In this document: in pieces, positions 55,448 through 63,858 of the stretch
Numbering within the stretch: position 1 is the first letter of the stretch
Layout of the letters: every line of letters begins with the position of its first letter
Origin: Planktothrix sp. FACHB-1365
GTDB lineage: Bacteria > Cyanobacteriota > Cyanobacteriia > Cyanobacteriales > Microcoleaceae
Assembly (NCBI RefSeq): GCF_014697575.1
Contig: NZ_JACJSC010000022.1
Coordinates: 45,383-109,382 of the forward strand
Length of the DNA stretch: 64,000 nucleotides
Direction of reading: 5' to 3'
Translations under genes and position numbers: made by a program
Notes under the pieces: model-generated
Seen by the model: only the letters and a program-made list of their open reading frames with translations
Databases searched by the model: none
Told to the model about the DNA's origin: nothing

Positions 55448-57901
55448 ATGGTGCTAAAACCGGAAACCGATCCTACCACAGGTCAACTTCGCTTAGTTGG
55501 AGATAATACCCCCGAAGATGTGAGATTCTTCCCTGGAGAATTAGCGGTATTTCCATTAGGTGCTTTTTTATTAGGAGGAGATGATACCGTTCGAGGGTCA
55601 TCTGATCCTGAACGAATTTATGGAAATAGAGATAATGATCTTTTATTTGGAGAAGGGGGAAATGATACCCTTTTTGGAGGTCAGGGAAACGATCAAATTT
55701 TAGGAAATCTGGGTAATGATCTCCTATTTGGAGAAGATGGAAATGATCAATTTTTTGGGTTTTTAAATCCAGATAATCCTTCTCAATTAGCAGGTCTTGA
55801 AGGAGATGATACCATTTATGCGGGGTCAGGAGATGATCAAATTCGAGAGAATGAAGGCAAGGATTTAATATTCGGAGGTCAAGGCGATGATGAATTAAGA
55901 TCGGGGGTAGAAAATGATATCATTGAAGGTAATGACGGTAATGATTTTATTGGAGGAGAAGATGGGGATGATACGGTTTCTGGTGGGAATGGAAATGATC
56001 AGGTTCGAGGGGATGCGGGAAATGATTTAGTGACAGGAAATGCTGGAGATGATCAGCTATCGGGGGGAACAGAAAATGATACTTTATTTGGGGGTCAAGG
56101 GAATGATCAATTGACCGGAGATGCAGGAGATGATCGCCTGTCTGGGGATGAAGGAATTGATACTTTAATCGGTGGAGATGGCAAAGATATTTTTGTTATA
56201 GAGAGTAGTCAATTAGGCAGTAACCCGGAATCATCGGAGACAATTGTAGATTATAAACCCGGAGAAGATATTATTTTTTTAACGGGGGATTTAGGATTTG
56301 AAAATTTAACCCCTAAACCCGACCCTAGAACTGAAAATAGCACTATTTTAGAAGCTAAATTGGGAGGAATTGTTGCGGTATTACAAGGGATTAAACCCGA
56401 TCAAATTAATCGATCTAACTTTATTATTCCTGGAGTTGTAGAATTTAGTTCAGATGAATTTGCGGTTAATGAAAATGGGACAGCGATCAACCCCGTTACG
56501 GTTGTTAGAAACAGTGGAAATGATGGGGAAATTAGCGTCACCGTTGTTCCGGTTCGTACCCCCTTAACACCCCCTGATAATCAAATCAATACAAATCCCA
56601 TTGTTGTTAATTTTGAAACTGGAGATAATACCCCTAAAATTGTTACGATTCCCATTGTTAATAATACTGTTCCTAATTATGCAGCGAATGTTCGTTTAAC
56701 GTTAGAAAATCCCACAAATTTTGCTCAAATGGGAACCCCTAATCAAGCTTTGTTAAACATTATTGATGATGAAATTCCCCCTGCTTCTGTAGGAACTTTA
56801 ATCAATCCCATTCCTGAAACCTCTGCTGAATTTGGTTCGGCTTTATCCAGAGTTAGTAATAATTTTGCGGTAGTCGGTGCACCGGGTCAAACTAATAATC
56901 AAGGAATTGCTTATTTATTTGATCTGACTACTCAACAACCCACATTAACCTTTCGTAACCCTTCCCCCAGCGCTGGTAATTCATTTTTTGGTGAATCTGT
57001 TACGACAACATTAGAAGATAATGTCATTATTGGTGCGCCTCAAGATAATAGTTTAGCACCCAATTCAGGGGCAGTTTATGCCTTTAGTACCGCCACAGGA
57101 ACGCCCTATTTAGTCCTGAATAATCCGACCCCAGACGTCTTTGATTTATTTGGCTATTCCGTTGCAACTTTAGGTAATAATGTTATAGTCGGTGCACCCA
57201 ATGATTCTACATTAGCACCCGGAGGAGGAACAGTTTATTTATTGGATGGAAATACAGGTCAATTATTACAAACCTTTTTCAATCCTAACCCTCAACCGAA
57301 TGACTTTTTTGGGGCTTCTGTTGCTGCGGTGGGTGGAGATAGAATATTAATTGGTGCACCTGCTAGTTTAACACCAGGAGGAGGACAGCAACCCGGTGAA
57401 GCTTATATTTTTGATAGTGTTACCGGACAACTTTTACAAACCTTTAGAAATCCTAATCCAGGGTTAGATAATTTTGGTTATTCCGTCGCCTGGTCGGGAA
57501 TTGGTCGAGATATTTTAATCGGTGCGCCTGGAGATGACTCAGGAGGAATTAATACCGGAACAGCGTTTTTATTGGATGGCATTACCGGGGCAGTTTTACA
57601 AACCTATAATGCCCCTATAATAGAGGATAATAATCAATTTGGTCAAGCTTTATCCTTAATCGGAAATGATGTTTTAATCGGTTCCCCAGGTTATGGATTA
57701 GCAAATTTAGGAGGAACATTCCGCTATGAATTAAGAACAGGAAATTTACTCCAAACTTATTTAAGTCCCGTTACGGATAATTCCGATACAGACTTGAATT
57801 TTGGAGCATCTGTTACCAGTGTTGGTAATCTTATATTGGTGGGTGTTCCGGGTTTGGATACAACCTTGGCGAGTGTCGGTGCTGTTTATCAATTTGTTTA
57901 A
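55448..57901 (+). CDS. RTX/Calx-beta/FG-GAP repeat protein
   Basis: An 817-residue extracellular-type protein without signal peptide, as in type I secretion substrates. Residues about 40-250 hold some 20 RTX nonapeptides (GGxGNDxLx: GEGGNDTLFGGQGNDQILG) that bind calcium. About 340-440 form a Calx-beta domain (VVEFSSDEFAVNENGTAINP). About 455-817 have seven or so FG-GAP-like repeats (FGYSVATLGNNVIVGAPNDS), predicted as a beta propeller. Such proteins are adhesins or cell-surface proteins. The SLH-domain gene starts 12 bp after its stop. Confidence 0.9.
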   Translation: MVLKPETDPTTGQLRLVGDNTPEDVRFFPGELAVFPLGAFLLGGDDTVRGSSDPERIYGNRDNDLLFGEGGNDTLFGGQGNDQILGNLGNDLLFGEDGNDQFFGFLNPDNPSQLAGLEGDDTIYAGSGDDQIRENEGKDLIFGGQGDDELRSGVENDIIEGNDGNDFIGGEDGDDTVSGGNGNDQVRGDAGNDLVTGNAGDDQLSGGTENDTLFGGQGNDQLTGDAGDDRLSGDEGIDTLIGGDGKDIFVIESSQLGSNPESSETIVDYKPGEDIIFLTGDLGFENLTPKPDPRTENSTILEAKLGGIVAVLQGIKPDQINRSNFIIPGVVEFSSDEFAVNENGTAINPVTVVRNSGNDGEISVTVVPVRTPLTPPDNQINTNPIVVNFETGDNTPKIVTIPIVNNTVPNYAANVRLTLENPTNFAQMGTPNQALLNIIDDEIPPASVGTLINPIPETSAEFGSALSRVSNNFAVVGAPGQTNNQGIAYLFDLTTQQPTLTFRNPSPSAGNSFFGESVTTTLEDNVIIGAPQDNSLAPNSGAVYAFSTATGTPYLVLNNPTPDVFDLFGYSVATLGNNVIVGAPNDSTLAPGGGTVYLLDGNTGQLLQTFFNPNPQPNDFFGASVAAVGGDRILIGAPASLTPGGGQQPGEAYIFDSVTGQLLQTFRNPNPGLDNFGYSVAWSGIGRDILIGAPGDDSGGINTGTAFLLDGITGAVLQTYNAPIIEDNNQFGQALSLIGNDVLIGSPGYGLANLGGTFRYELRTGNLLQTYLSPVTDNSDTDLNFGASVTSVGNLILVGVPGLDTTLASVGAVYQFV

Positions 57902-57913
57902 ATTAGGAGTAAT

Positions 57914-59491
57914 ATGAAAAAGAAATCTTACCTTCCCCAGCTTAAATTATTTATTGTTGTTCTTTTAGGAGTCATCTTAACTCATAAATCTTTACCCTTA
58001 GTTTATCCCGTTTTAGCCCAAAATCCTAAAACCTTTGAGGATATAAAAGGTCATTGGGCACAAAACTGTATTGAAGAATTAGCTCAAAAAAATATTGTTA
58101 AAGGCTATTATGAAGATGATACTTTTCGTCCCGATGAACCCGTAAATCGAGCAGAATTTGCAGCGATTATCAGTCAAGCTTTTCCTAAAATTCCTAAAAC
58201 TGAAAAAGCCATTGATTTTGTGGATGTCCCTACGGATTATTGGGCTTATAAAGCCATCCAAAATGTTAATCAAAGAGGGTTTATGTCAGGATATTTAGGC
58301 AGTATTTTTAATCCGTTATTAAATATCCCTAGAGTACAAGCCTTAGTCGCCTTAGTTAATGGTTTAGATTATAAACCAAGTCAAGTTTCCTCTCAACAAT
58401 TAACCCAAATATTTGAGGATGGGTCAGATATTCCTGAATATGCAAAAAAAGCGATCGCAACAGCAACAGAAAATTGGTTAGTCGTTAATTATCCCAATGT
58501 TCGACGATTAAACCCCAATAAACCGGCGACTCGTGCGGAAGTTGCGACTTTCGTTTGTCAAGCCATTTCCGCAGATCAAAAACAAGCTTTAGTTCCCACT
58601 GAATATATTGCTAGAGTAGCAATTTCTGAACCTTCACAAGCCCAGTCAGAACCCAAACCGAAACCATCAACCCCTGCGGTTACAATGCAACCCCAAACAA
58701 CCCCTCCAATTGAATCCAGACCGGAATCCTATCCCGAAATTAAGGATTTAAAGGTACAAAAAACTGCAAAATTAGGGGATATTAAAGCTGAATTATTAGC
58801 AGATTCCGATACTACAATTCAGTTAATGCAAATTAAAATTACTAGAAAAGGAGATTTAGTCTCTGAAGATGTTGTGACAATGGCAACTTTAGCAGCACCG
58901 GGGGTTAAAACCGTTAAAACCGGGAGAGTCCTTGATTTTAAAGTGTTAGATTTAGATAATGATAAAGAACCTGAAATTTTAGTAGATTTATTAATTGATG
59001 AGGATAACAATCGTAAAAGTTACTATTCGATTATTTATCGATATAGCCCCATAAAAAAAGAATATCGAGATGTGCAACAAAAATGGGGTTTAACGTCCTA
59101 TCGACTGAATACAGAGAACCTAGAAACCCCGATTTTGATTCATTATGATCAACGATTTAGCCAACAATTTCAAGCTTATACTCCAGAACTACTCCCGTTA
59201 CAGATTTTTCAATATCAGTTTGGAGAATTTCAAGATGTAACTCAACAATATAAGGAGTTTCTCAAAGAGCATAACTCTGTTTTATTGCAAGAAATCAATA
59301 AACGTCGTCGCCTTAAACAAGATTTAAAAGCAGTGGTAGCCGCTTATTTAGCCCAACAGTATTTATTAGGTGACGCCAATGCAGGTTGGAAAACGATTGA
59401 AGAACTGTATCAAAACCCTGACAGAAATCAATTTTTTCCTCAACTTCGCCAATGGTTGAAAAAGACAGGATACACTGAAGGATCTTCATGA
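57914..59491 (+). CDS. SLH-domain envelope protein
   Basis: A 525-residue protein with a signal peptide (LKLFIVVLLGVILTHKSLPL; cleavage near LAQ). It has three S-layer homology units (FEDIKGHWAQNCIEELAQKN, FRPDEPVNRAEFAAII; FVDVPTDYWAYKAIQNVNQR; FEDGSDIPEYAKKAIATATE). A Pro/Gln linker (about 240-275) precedes a C-terminal domain of about 250 residues. The SLH units anchor the protein to cell-wall polymer. It begins 12 bp after the RTX/FG-GAP gene, so the two are probably made together as part of the surface layer. Confidence 0.9.
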   Translation: MKKKSYLPQLKLFIVVLLGVILTHKSLPLVYPVLAQNPKTFEDIKGHWAQNCIEELAQKNIVKGYYEDDTFRPDEPVNRAEFAAIISQAFPKIPKTEKAIDFVDVPTDYWAYKAIQNVNQRGFMSGYLGSIFNPLLNIPRVQALVALVNGLDYKPSQVSSQQLTQIFEDGSDIPEYAKKAIATATENWLVVNYPNVRRLNPNKPATRAEVATFVCQAISADQKQALVPTEYIARVAISEPSQAQSEPKPKPSTPAVTMQPQTTPPIESRPESYPEIKDLKVQKTAKLGDIKAELLADSDTTIQLMQIKITRKGDLVSEDVVTMATLAAPGVKTVKTGRVLDFKVLDLDNDKEPEILVDLLIDEDNNRKSYYSIIYRYSPIKKEYRDVQQKWGLTSYRLNTENLETPILIHYDQRFSQQFQAYTPELLPLQIFQYQFGEFQDVTQQYKEFLKEHNSVLLQEINKRRRLKQDLKAVVAAYLAQQYLLGDANAGWKTIEELYQNPDRNQFFPQLRQWLKKTGYTEGSS

Positions 59492-59541
59492 AACATTTTA
59501 TGATAGCTTAAGACTTGCTATATATCATTCATTTTCAAACC

Positions 59542-60492
59542 ATGATTAACGCCAAACTAAAACCAGACTGGGCAGGAGAAGATTTTCTGTCTCAAATTGT
59601 TAACGTTTTAATTCAAACGAAACCGCTTTATAACTTAATGAAACTTCAAGCGAGACAAGTTTTAATTAAAACGGCTGAAAAAAATGGGGTTCAGTGGCGA
59701 AAAACTTGCCAAGAATTAGACGCATCGGGAGCTAAAGAACTTTTACAAAGTGTTACTAATCCTAATATTCAATATCCCGATTATTATCAAGTTCCCTTTC
59801 ATGCTTATGATGAAGGAAATCTCTGTTGGTTAGCCGCCTTTGAAGCTGAACCTGCAACAAAAGCAATGGGTTTGCGAGTTTGGCCTAAAGAACAAATTAC
59901 CTGGGAAACCGCAGAACATCGGTTACGGTCTAGCTTCCATGAAATCTTAGGTAAATATTGTCCTGAACGAGTGGAAAATGTGTTAGATATTGGTTGTTCT
60001 GTGGGGATGTCAACTCTGCCATTACATCGTTATTTAGTTCAAAAATACGGTCATAATATTAGAACAGTGGGGTTAGATTTATCACCTTATATGTTAGCGG
60101 TGGCAAAAGTTCGAGATACCCAGGGGGAAATCGCCGAATGGAGACAGGAACTCGCTGAAAATACCAGTTTTCCTGATAATAGTTTTGATGTTGTTACCCT
60201 GCAATTTCTATTACATGAACTCCCGAATAAACCCAGTCGAGATATTTTTCAAGAAGCCTTCAGAATTTTACGACCAGGCGGCTGTTTAGCCATTGTTGAT
60301 AATAATCCGAAATCAGAAGTGATTCAGAATTTACCTCCAGCGTTATTTATTCTGATGAAAAGTACCGAACCCTGGAGTGATGAATACTATACGTTTGATG
60401 TGGAAGAAACCTTAAAACAGGTTGGGTTTGATTATAAAATTACCCTTCCCAGTGACCCTCGCCATCGGACAATTATTGCAATTAAACCCTAA
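59542..60492 (+). CDS. Class I SAM-dependent methyltransferase
   Basis: A 316-residue enzyme with the SAM-binding motif VLDIGCSVGMSTLPLHRYL, acidic ribose contact TVGLDLSPYMLAVA, and post-motif DVVTLQFLLHELPNK. A long N-terminal domain (about 1-130) holds FHAYDEGNLCWLAAFEAEPA, seen in one cyanobacterial branch of methyltransferases. The start is the ATG at 59542 (MINAKLKPDWAG), preferred over a TTG at 59515. The substrate is unknown. Confidence 0.88.
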   Translation: MINAKLKPDWAGEDFLSQIVNVLIQTKPLYNLMKLQARQVLIKTAEKNGVQWRKTCQELDASGAKELLQSVTNPNIQYPDYYQVPFHAYDEGNLCWLAAFEAEPATKAMGLRVWPKEQITWETAEHRLRSSFHEILGKYCPERVENVLDIGCSVGMSTLPLHRYLVQKYGHNIRTVGLDLSPYMLAVAKVRDTQGEIAEWRQELAENTSFPDNSFDVVTLQFLLHELPNKPSRDIFQEAFRILRPGGCLAIVDNNPKSEVIQNLPPALFILMKSTEPWSDEYYTFDVEETLKQVGFDYKITLPSDPRHRTIIAIKP

Positions 60493-60844
60493 TGTACTTT
60501 AGGGCTATCTTGATACTAAAATCTAGGAAAGCAAGCAACCCTTGGGAAAAATTCGAGCTATTTTTTGCCTAGGTTAAAAATAAACCCGAATTTTCCCTGC
60601 GTGAATTTGTTGGGATCTTTCCAGATTTTAGCAAATTCACCGATGGGAGTTTTAGCATTACAAAAGAGCGTAGGGTGCGTAAGGCAAAGCCGCACGCACC
60701 ATTTCTCTGAGGCAACCTGAGTAATTATCAGGAGCAAATATTTTTAAATTTCATGTTAGATGGTGCGTGCGCGGAGCTTACGCACCCTACGATGAATGTG
60801 GTTTTAAGCCATTTATACAACGGATTTGGACTTGCTAATAAAAG
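60493..60844. other. 352-bp intergenic region
   Basis: This stretch between the convergent methyltransferase and secreted-protein genes contains the long hairpin repeat at 60669-60791 and nothing else recognised. The segment 60493-60668 has no ORF above 40 codons and no RNA gene was identified. Confidence 0.6.
60669..60791. repeat. Long hairpin repeat with CGTAGGGTGCGTAAG arms
   Basis: Left arm CGTAGGGTGCGTAAG...CGCACGCACCAT and right arm ATGGTGCGTGCG...CTTACGCACCCTACG pair over about 33 positions around a ~55-base centre. The right arm recurs alone at 63276-63307, and shorter arms of the type occur at 13108-13173. A dispersed repeat with likely terminator activity between convergent genes. 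Confidence 0.8.
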
Positions 60845-61285
60845 TTAAGAACACCGACCTGTATACTTCATGAATGCTTTAGGATCTGAGGAAATTCGCT
60901 TAACAAGATGAGCATTATACCGTTGTCTGTATTCCAGTTGTACTTGAGGGTTTGGAAAGCCACAAAAGCTACCATTACCAAAACTGAAATATCCTGAATT
61001 GCCAAAATCAAAAAATGCTCTAGGAACTGGACAAAGCCCAATATACTTATACGTTGAGATAGCGGTTATATTTAGATCAGGAGCAGGTCTTGATCTTCTA
61101 AAAATATCAAGATGTCCAGGTTTACTAAACGCACAAATTGTTCCACCAGCTTTAGCATATACTGACCCATTATAGGCGAAATATCCATCAATATTCTCTG
61201 GCATTGTCTCAGCAAAACCGGGTTTTTGTGCAGCAGAGACTACTATAATACCAATGATTACTGAACTCAGAAAATAACGTTTCAT
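60845..61285 (-). CDS. Secreted Cys-containing protein of unknown function
   Basis: A 146-residue protein with an N-terminal signal peptide (YFLSSVIIGIIVVSAA, likely cut after GFAE). The mature part has four spaced Cys (TICAFSKPG, GLCPVPRAF, SFCGFPNP, TGRCS) that may form two disulfides, and is rich in Tyr/Phe/Gly. It is AT-rich and upstream of no known partner; the next gene upstream is 115 residues of unknown function, 21 bp away. Not recognised. Confidence 0.65.
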   Translation of the reverse strand: MKRYFLSSVIIGIIVVSAAQKPGFAETMPENIDGYFAYNGSVYAKAGGTICAFSKPGHLDIFRRSRPAPDLNITAISTYKYIGLCPVPRAFFDFGNSGYFSFGNGSFCGFPNPQVQLEYRQRYNAHLVKRISSDPKAFMKYTGRCS

Positions 61286-61306
61286 ATTGTTTTTAAGTGA
61301 GTTACT

Positions 61307-61654
61307 TCAAATCATAGTTGCTATAACTTGCATAAGTTCAGTCAGATTTACTGTGACTGTTCCAAATGGAGTATCAACTCCAAAATGTAATTTGTTGGGA
61401 TCGGGGTTGCGAGGATTAATATCGCCAGTAGCATGGGTTGTCAAGCTGTAAGTAATGATATTCTTATTTCCATTAAATGGAATGTGAATAGTGGTGACTT
61501 GTCTATGTCGAATTTGAACATCGTAGCTTAGGATTCCACTGTCACTCAACTGTAGTTTTTTTATTTCTGAATCACCATCATTGCCAATACAGATTGAATC
61601 AAAGTAATTTTCTAAAGCACTAGCAATTCCTGTACCCCGTAAATCTCTTGACAT
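61307..61654 (-). CDS. Hypothetical protein
   Basis: A 115-residue protein, beta-rich by pattern (ILSYDVQIRHRQVTTIHIPF, VDTPFGTVTVNLTELMQVIA), with no signal peptide or membrane segment. It lies 21 bp upstream of the secreted protein gene on the same strand; the two may form one transcript. No family recognised. Confidence 0.6.
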   Translation of the reverse strand: MSRDLRGTGIASALENYFDSICIGNDGDSEIKKLQLSDSGILSYDVQIRHRQVTTIHIPFNGNKNIITYSLTTHATGDINPRNPDPNKLHFGVDTPFGTVTVNLTELMQVIATMI

Positions 61655-61776
61655 TGTACCTCCAAGGTCTAACTATTGATTCAACCACTGGATGTAAGAT
61701 AATATTCTCTTTGGTTAGCTTATCCGCACATCTGTGTGTTACTACAGTCATAAACGAAAACCAATTCCTCTGTCAG

Positions 61777-61853
61777 TCGGATCGTGTCGGAACTTTTTCC
61801 TAAAAAATTCCTAAAATGTCGGAAAAAGATCGGAAAGATCGGATAAAATTGGA
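61777..61853. promoter_or_regulatory. Array of CGGA repeats upstream of the HTH/NB-ARC gene
   Basis: Six copies of (T/G)CGGA or TTGGA with A-rich 3' flanks (CGGATCG, CGGAACT, CGGAAAAAGA, CGGAAAGA, CGGATAAAA, TGGATAAAA) lie within 80 bp, ending 25 bp before the ATG at 61878. The last four are spaced about 10-11 bases, one helical turn, so a protein could bind them in a row. The gene product itself has a predicted HTH and may be the binder. Confidence 0.45.
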
Positions 61854-61877
61854 TAAAACTATCAGTCTCACCTCGCT

Positions 61878-63239
61878 ATGGATATTGCAGAAGTATTGAA
61901 ACTAGCCGATAAATTGCTTTTTACCCATACAGGCGAACATTTAGACCTTCTGCAAGAAACAATTCTTAAAGGAACATTACAGGGCAATAAATATGCTGAA
62001 ATTGCCTCAGAAAATTATTTAAGTGAAGGTCATGTTCGAGATACTGCATCGGAATTATGGCAAACTTTATCGAAAACGTTAGGGGAAGATATTAATAAAT
62101 CAAATGCACGGTCTATTTTAGAAAAAATTACTATCTATAACAGTGTTTCATCTGGAAATTTTATTAGTTTTCATCAAATCAGTATTTGTCCAAAACAACA
62201 GAAAAAGCCTAAATGTTGTCCTCTATTTAAACCCTCTGAAAACAACCATTTAGACCTAGATGCTACACCAGAAATTACCGCATTTTTTGGACGAGATAAT
62301 GAACTAAACACTTTAAAAACCTGGTTAATTCAAGATCATATCCGAATGATTACCTTAGTTGGGATACTTGGAATTGGCAAAACGACGCTGGCTGTCAAAC
62401 TGATTGAAGAAATCCAAACGGAATTTCAATATATTATTTATCGCAGTCTCCAGTATTGTCCAACTATAGATATTTTTCTAACAGATTTACTGCAAAGTGT
62501 TGTTTCTCCTGCTATTTTTCCAAATACTCTAGATCGTCAAGTTAATTTATTCCTAAAATTTATTAAAAAACATCGCTGTTTAATTATTATTGATGATCTG
62601 CAAATGCTCTTTGAAACCGGACAATATGCGGGTCAATATAAACCGGAATTTGAAGGGTATTATTTATTATTTAAACAAATTGCCGAATTATCTCATTCCA
62701 GTAGTTTCTTATTAATTACTAGCGAACAACCCGAATATTTAACAGTCGATAGTCCTAAATTTTTTAGGTCATTAAAACTATCAGGATTAGGAGATTGTGC
62801 TACAAAAATTTTAAAGCATAAAGAATTATTAGATCAAGACAATTGGCATGATTTAATTGAAAAATATCAAGGTCATCCCTTATGGTTAGAAATGACAGCT
62901 ACGATGATTCAAGAACTATTTTCTAGCCGAGTCACGGATTTTTTAGCTTATCCTTCCTTCGTATTAAGCAATGAAATCACATTTCAACTGAGTCGTTTAT
63001 GGAATAGATTAACCGAGTCAGAACAACAGGTGATCAATTATTTAGCCAAACAAGAAAATGGGGTTGCTTTGATGCAGGTTTTACAAGAAATTCCTGATCA
63101 ACCCACAGATATATTAAAGACTATACAATCGTTAAAAAGACGTTGTTTGTTAGAAGATACTAGCCATGCAGATCAACATCACGCTTCTTTACTAAAGATT
63201 AATTCAATTTTAAAATATTATATTATCTCTCAACACTAA
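61878..63239 (+). CDS. vMAP-type HTH plus NB-ARC ATPase
   Basis: A 453-residue protein. The first ~85 residues (MDIAEVLKLADKLLFTHTGE, HLDLLQETILKGTLQGNKYA, EIASENYLSEGHVRDTASEL) match the helix-turn-helix domain seen at the N-terminus of many cyanobacterial signalling ATPases (vWA-MoxR-associated, vMAP type). An NB-ARC domain follows (about 130-400): P-loop LVGILGIGKTTLAVK at about residue 159-173, Walker B CLIIIDDLQ, and a GLPL-like GHPLWLE. A winged-helix-like end closes the protein. The usual C-terminal WD40 or TPR sensor is absent. A regulatory or defence role is inferred. Confidence 0.82.
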   Translation: MDIAEVLKLADKLLFTHTGEHLDLLQETILKGTLQGNKYAEIASENYLSEGHVRDTASELWQTLSKTLGEDINKSNARSILEKITIYNSVSSGNFISFHQISICPKQQKKPKCCPLFKPSENNHLDLDATPEITAFFGRDNELNTLKTWLIQDHIRMITLVGILGIGKTTLAVKLIEEIQTEFQYIIYRSLQYCPTIDIFLTDLLQSVVSPAIFPNTLDRQVNLFLKFIKKHRCLIIIDDLQMLFETGQYAGQYKPEFEGYYLLFKQIAELSHSSSFLLITSEQPEYLTVDSPKFFRSLKLSGLGDCATKILKHKELLDQDNWHDLIEKYQGHPLWLEMTATMIQELFSSRVTDFLAYPSFVLSNEITFQLSRLWNRLTESEQQVINYLAKQENGVALMQVLQEIPDQPTDILKTIQSLKRRCLLEDTSHADQHHASLLKINSILKYYIISQH

Positions 63240-63275
63240 CAAAACTTATGCAGAAACCGGGTTTCTGAACAAAAG

Positions 63276-63307
63276 ATGGTGCGTGCGCGGAGCTTACGCA
63301 CCCTACG
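63276..63307. repeat. Solo arm of the GTAGGGTGCGTAAG-type repeat
   Basis: ATGGTGCGTGCG, CGGAG, CTTACGCACCCTACG is nearly identical to the right arm of the repeat at 60669-60791. It lies just before a gene fragment at 63308-63408. Confidence 0.7.
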
Positions 63308-63408
63308 ATTGAAGTTAATCAAGGCGAAACCCAAAACATTCCTTTAATTCCGTTAGTGGGGTTATCTGCTACGGTTAATTGGTATTTGCAAAGGAGTTTA
63401 AGATTATG
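63308..63408 (+). pseudogene. C-terminal fragment of an unknown gene
   Basis: A reading frame with no start (EVNQGETQNIPLIPLVGLSA, TVNWYLQRSLRL) ends with a TGA that overlaps the ATG of the next gene in the ATGA form. The overlap suggests that this is the preserved end of an upstream operon partner whose main body was replaced by the repeat at 63276-63307. Origin unknown. Confidence 0.45.
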
Positions 63409-63858
63409 AAAACCTTAACGCAATTGTATGATGAATATGAAGGCGATTTTATCGATGGGATGATTAATCGCTTTAAATTTTCGGGGAAACAAGAAGTCGT
63501 TTTTCGCAAACGCTTTATTAAAGATAATGATGGTTGCCTTCATCAGAAACTTGCTGATAATTTTACAAAACATTTAATTGATAAGGAATCCCAAGATGCC
63601 ACTCAAATTTTTAAGCAAACATTAGCCGCCATTTGTGACAAGCTGGAAGAAATCGGATGTCCAAGCAGTAAGGGTGCGGAACGCTGGAAAAATTGCCGAC
63701 AGTGGTTGCGGGAAGTTATGTTTTTGCAATGGGCAAAAGAACAGGGTTTAATCAAACCAAAATCCATTGATGAATGTTGGCAGGAATTAAAGGAAAAAGT
63801 TGCTCATCAAGAAGGATTAACCGTCGAAATACCGGCTCTCCTATACTTATGGTTATAA
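63406..63858 (+). pseudogene. Unknown gene truncated by ISL3 insertion
   Basis: The ATG at 63406 has a strong ribosome binding site (AAGGAG) and encodes MKTLTQLYDEYEGDFIDGMI and a helical, charged protein (KNCRQWLREVMFLQWAKEQG). The ISL3-type end begins at about 63834 (GGCTCTC), so only about 142 residues are native; the last residues (ALLYLWL) are from the IS. The protein family was not recognised. The rest of the gene should lie beyond the IS, outside the window. Confidence 0.6.
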
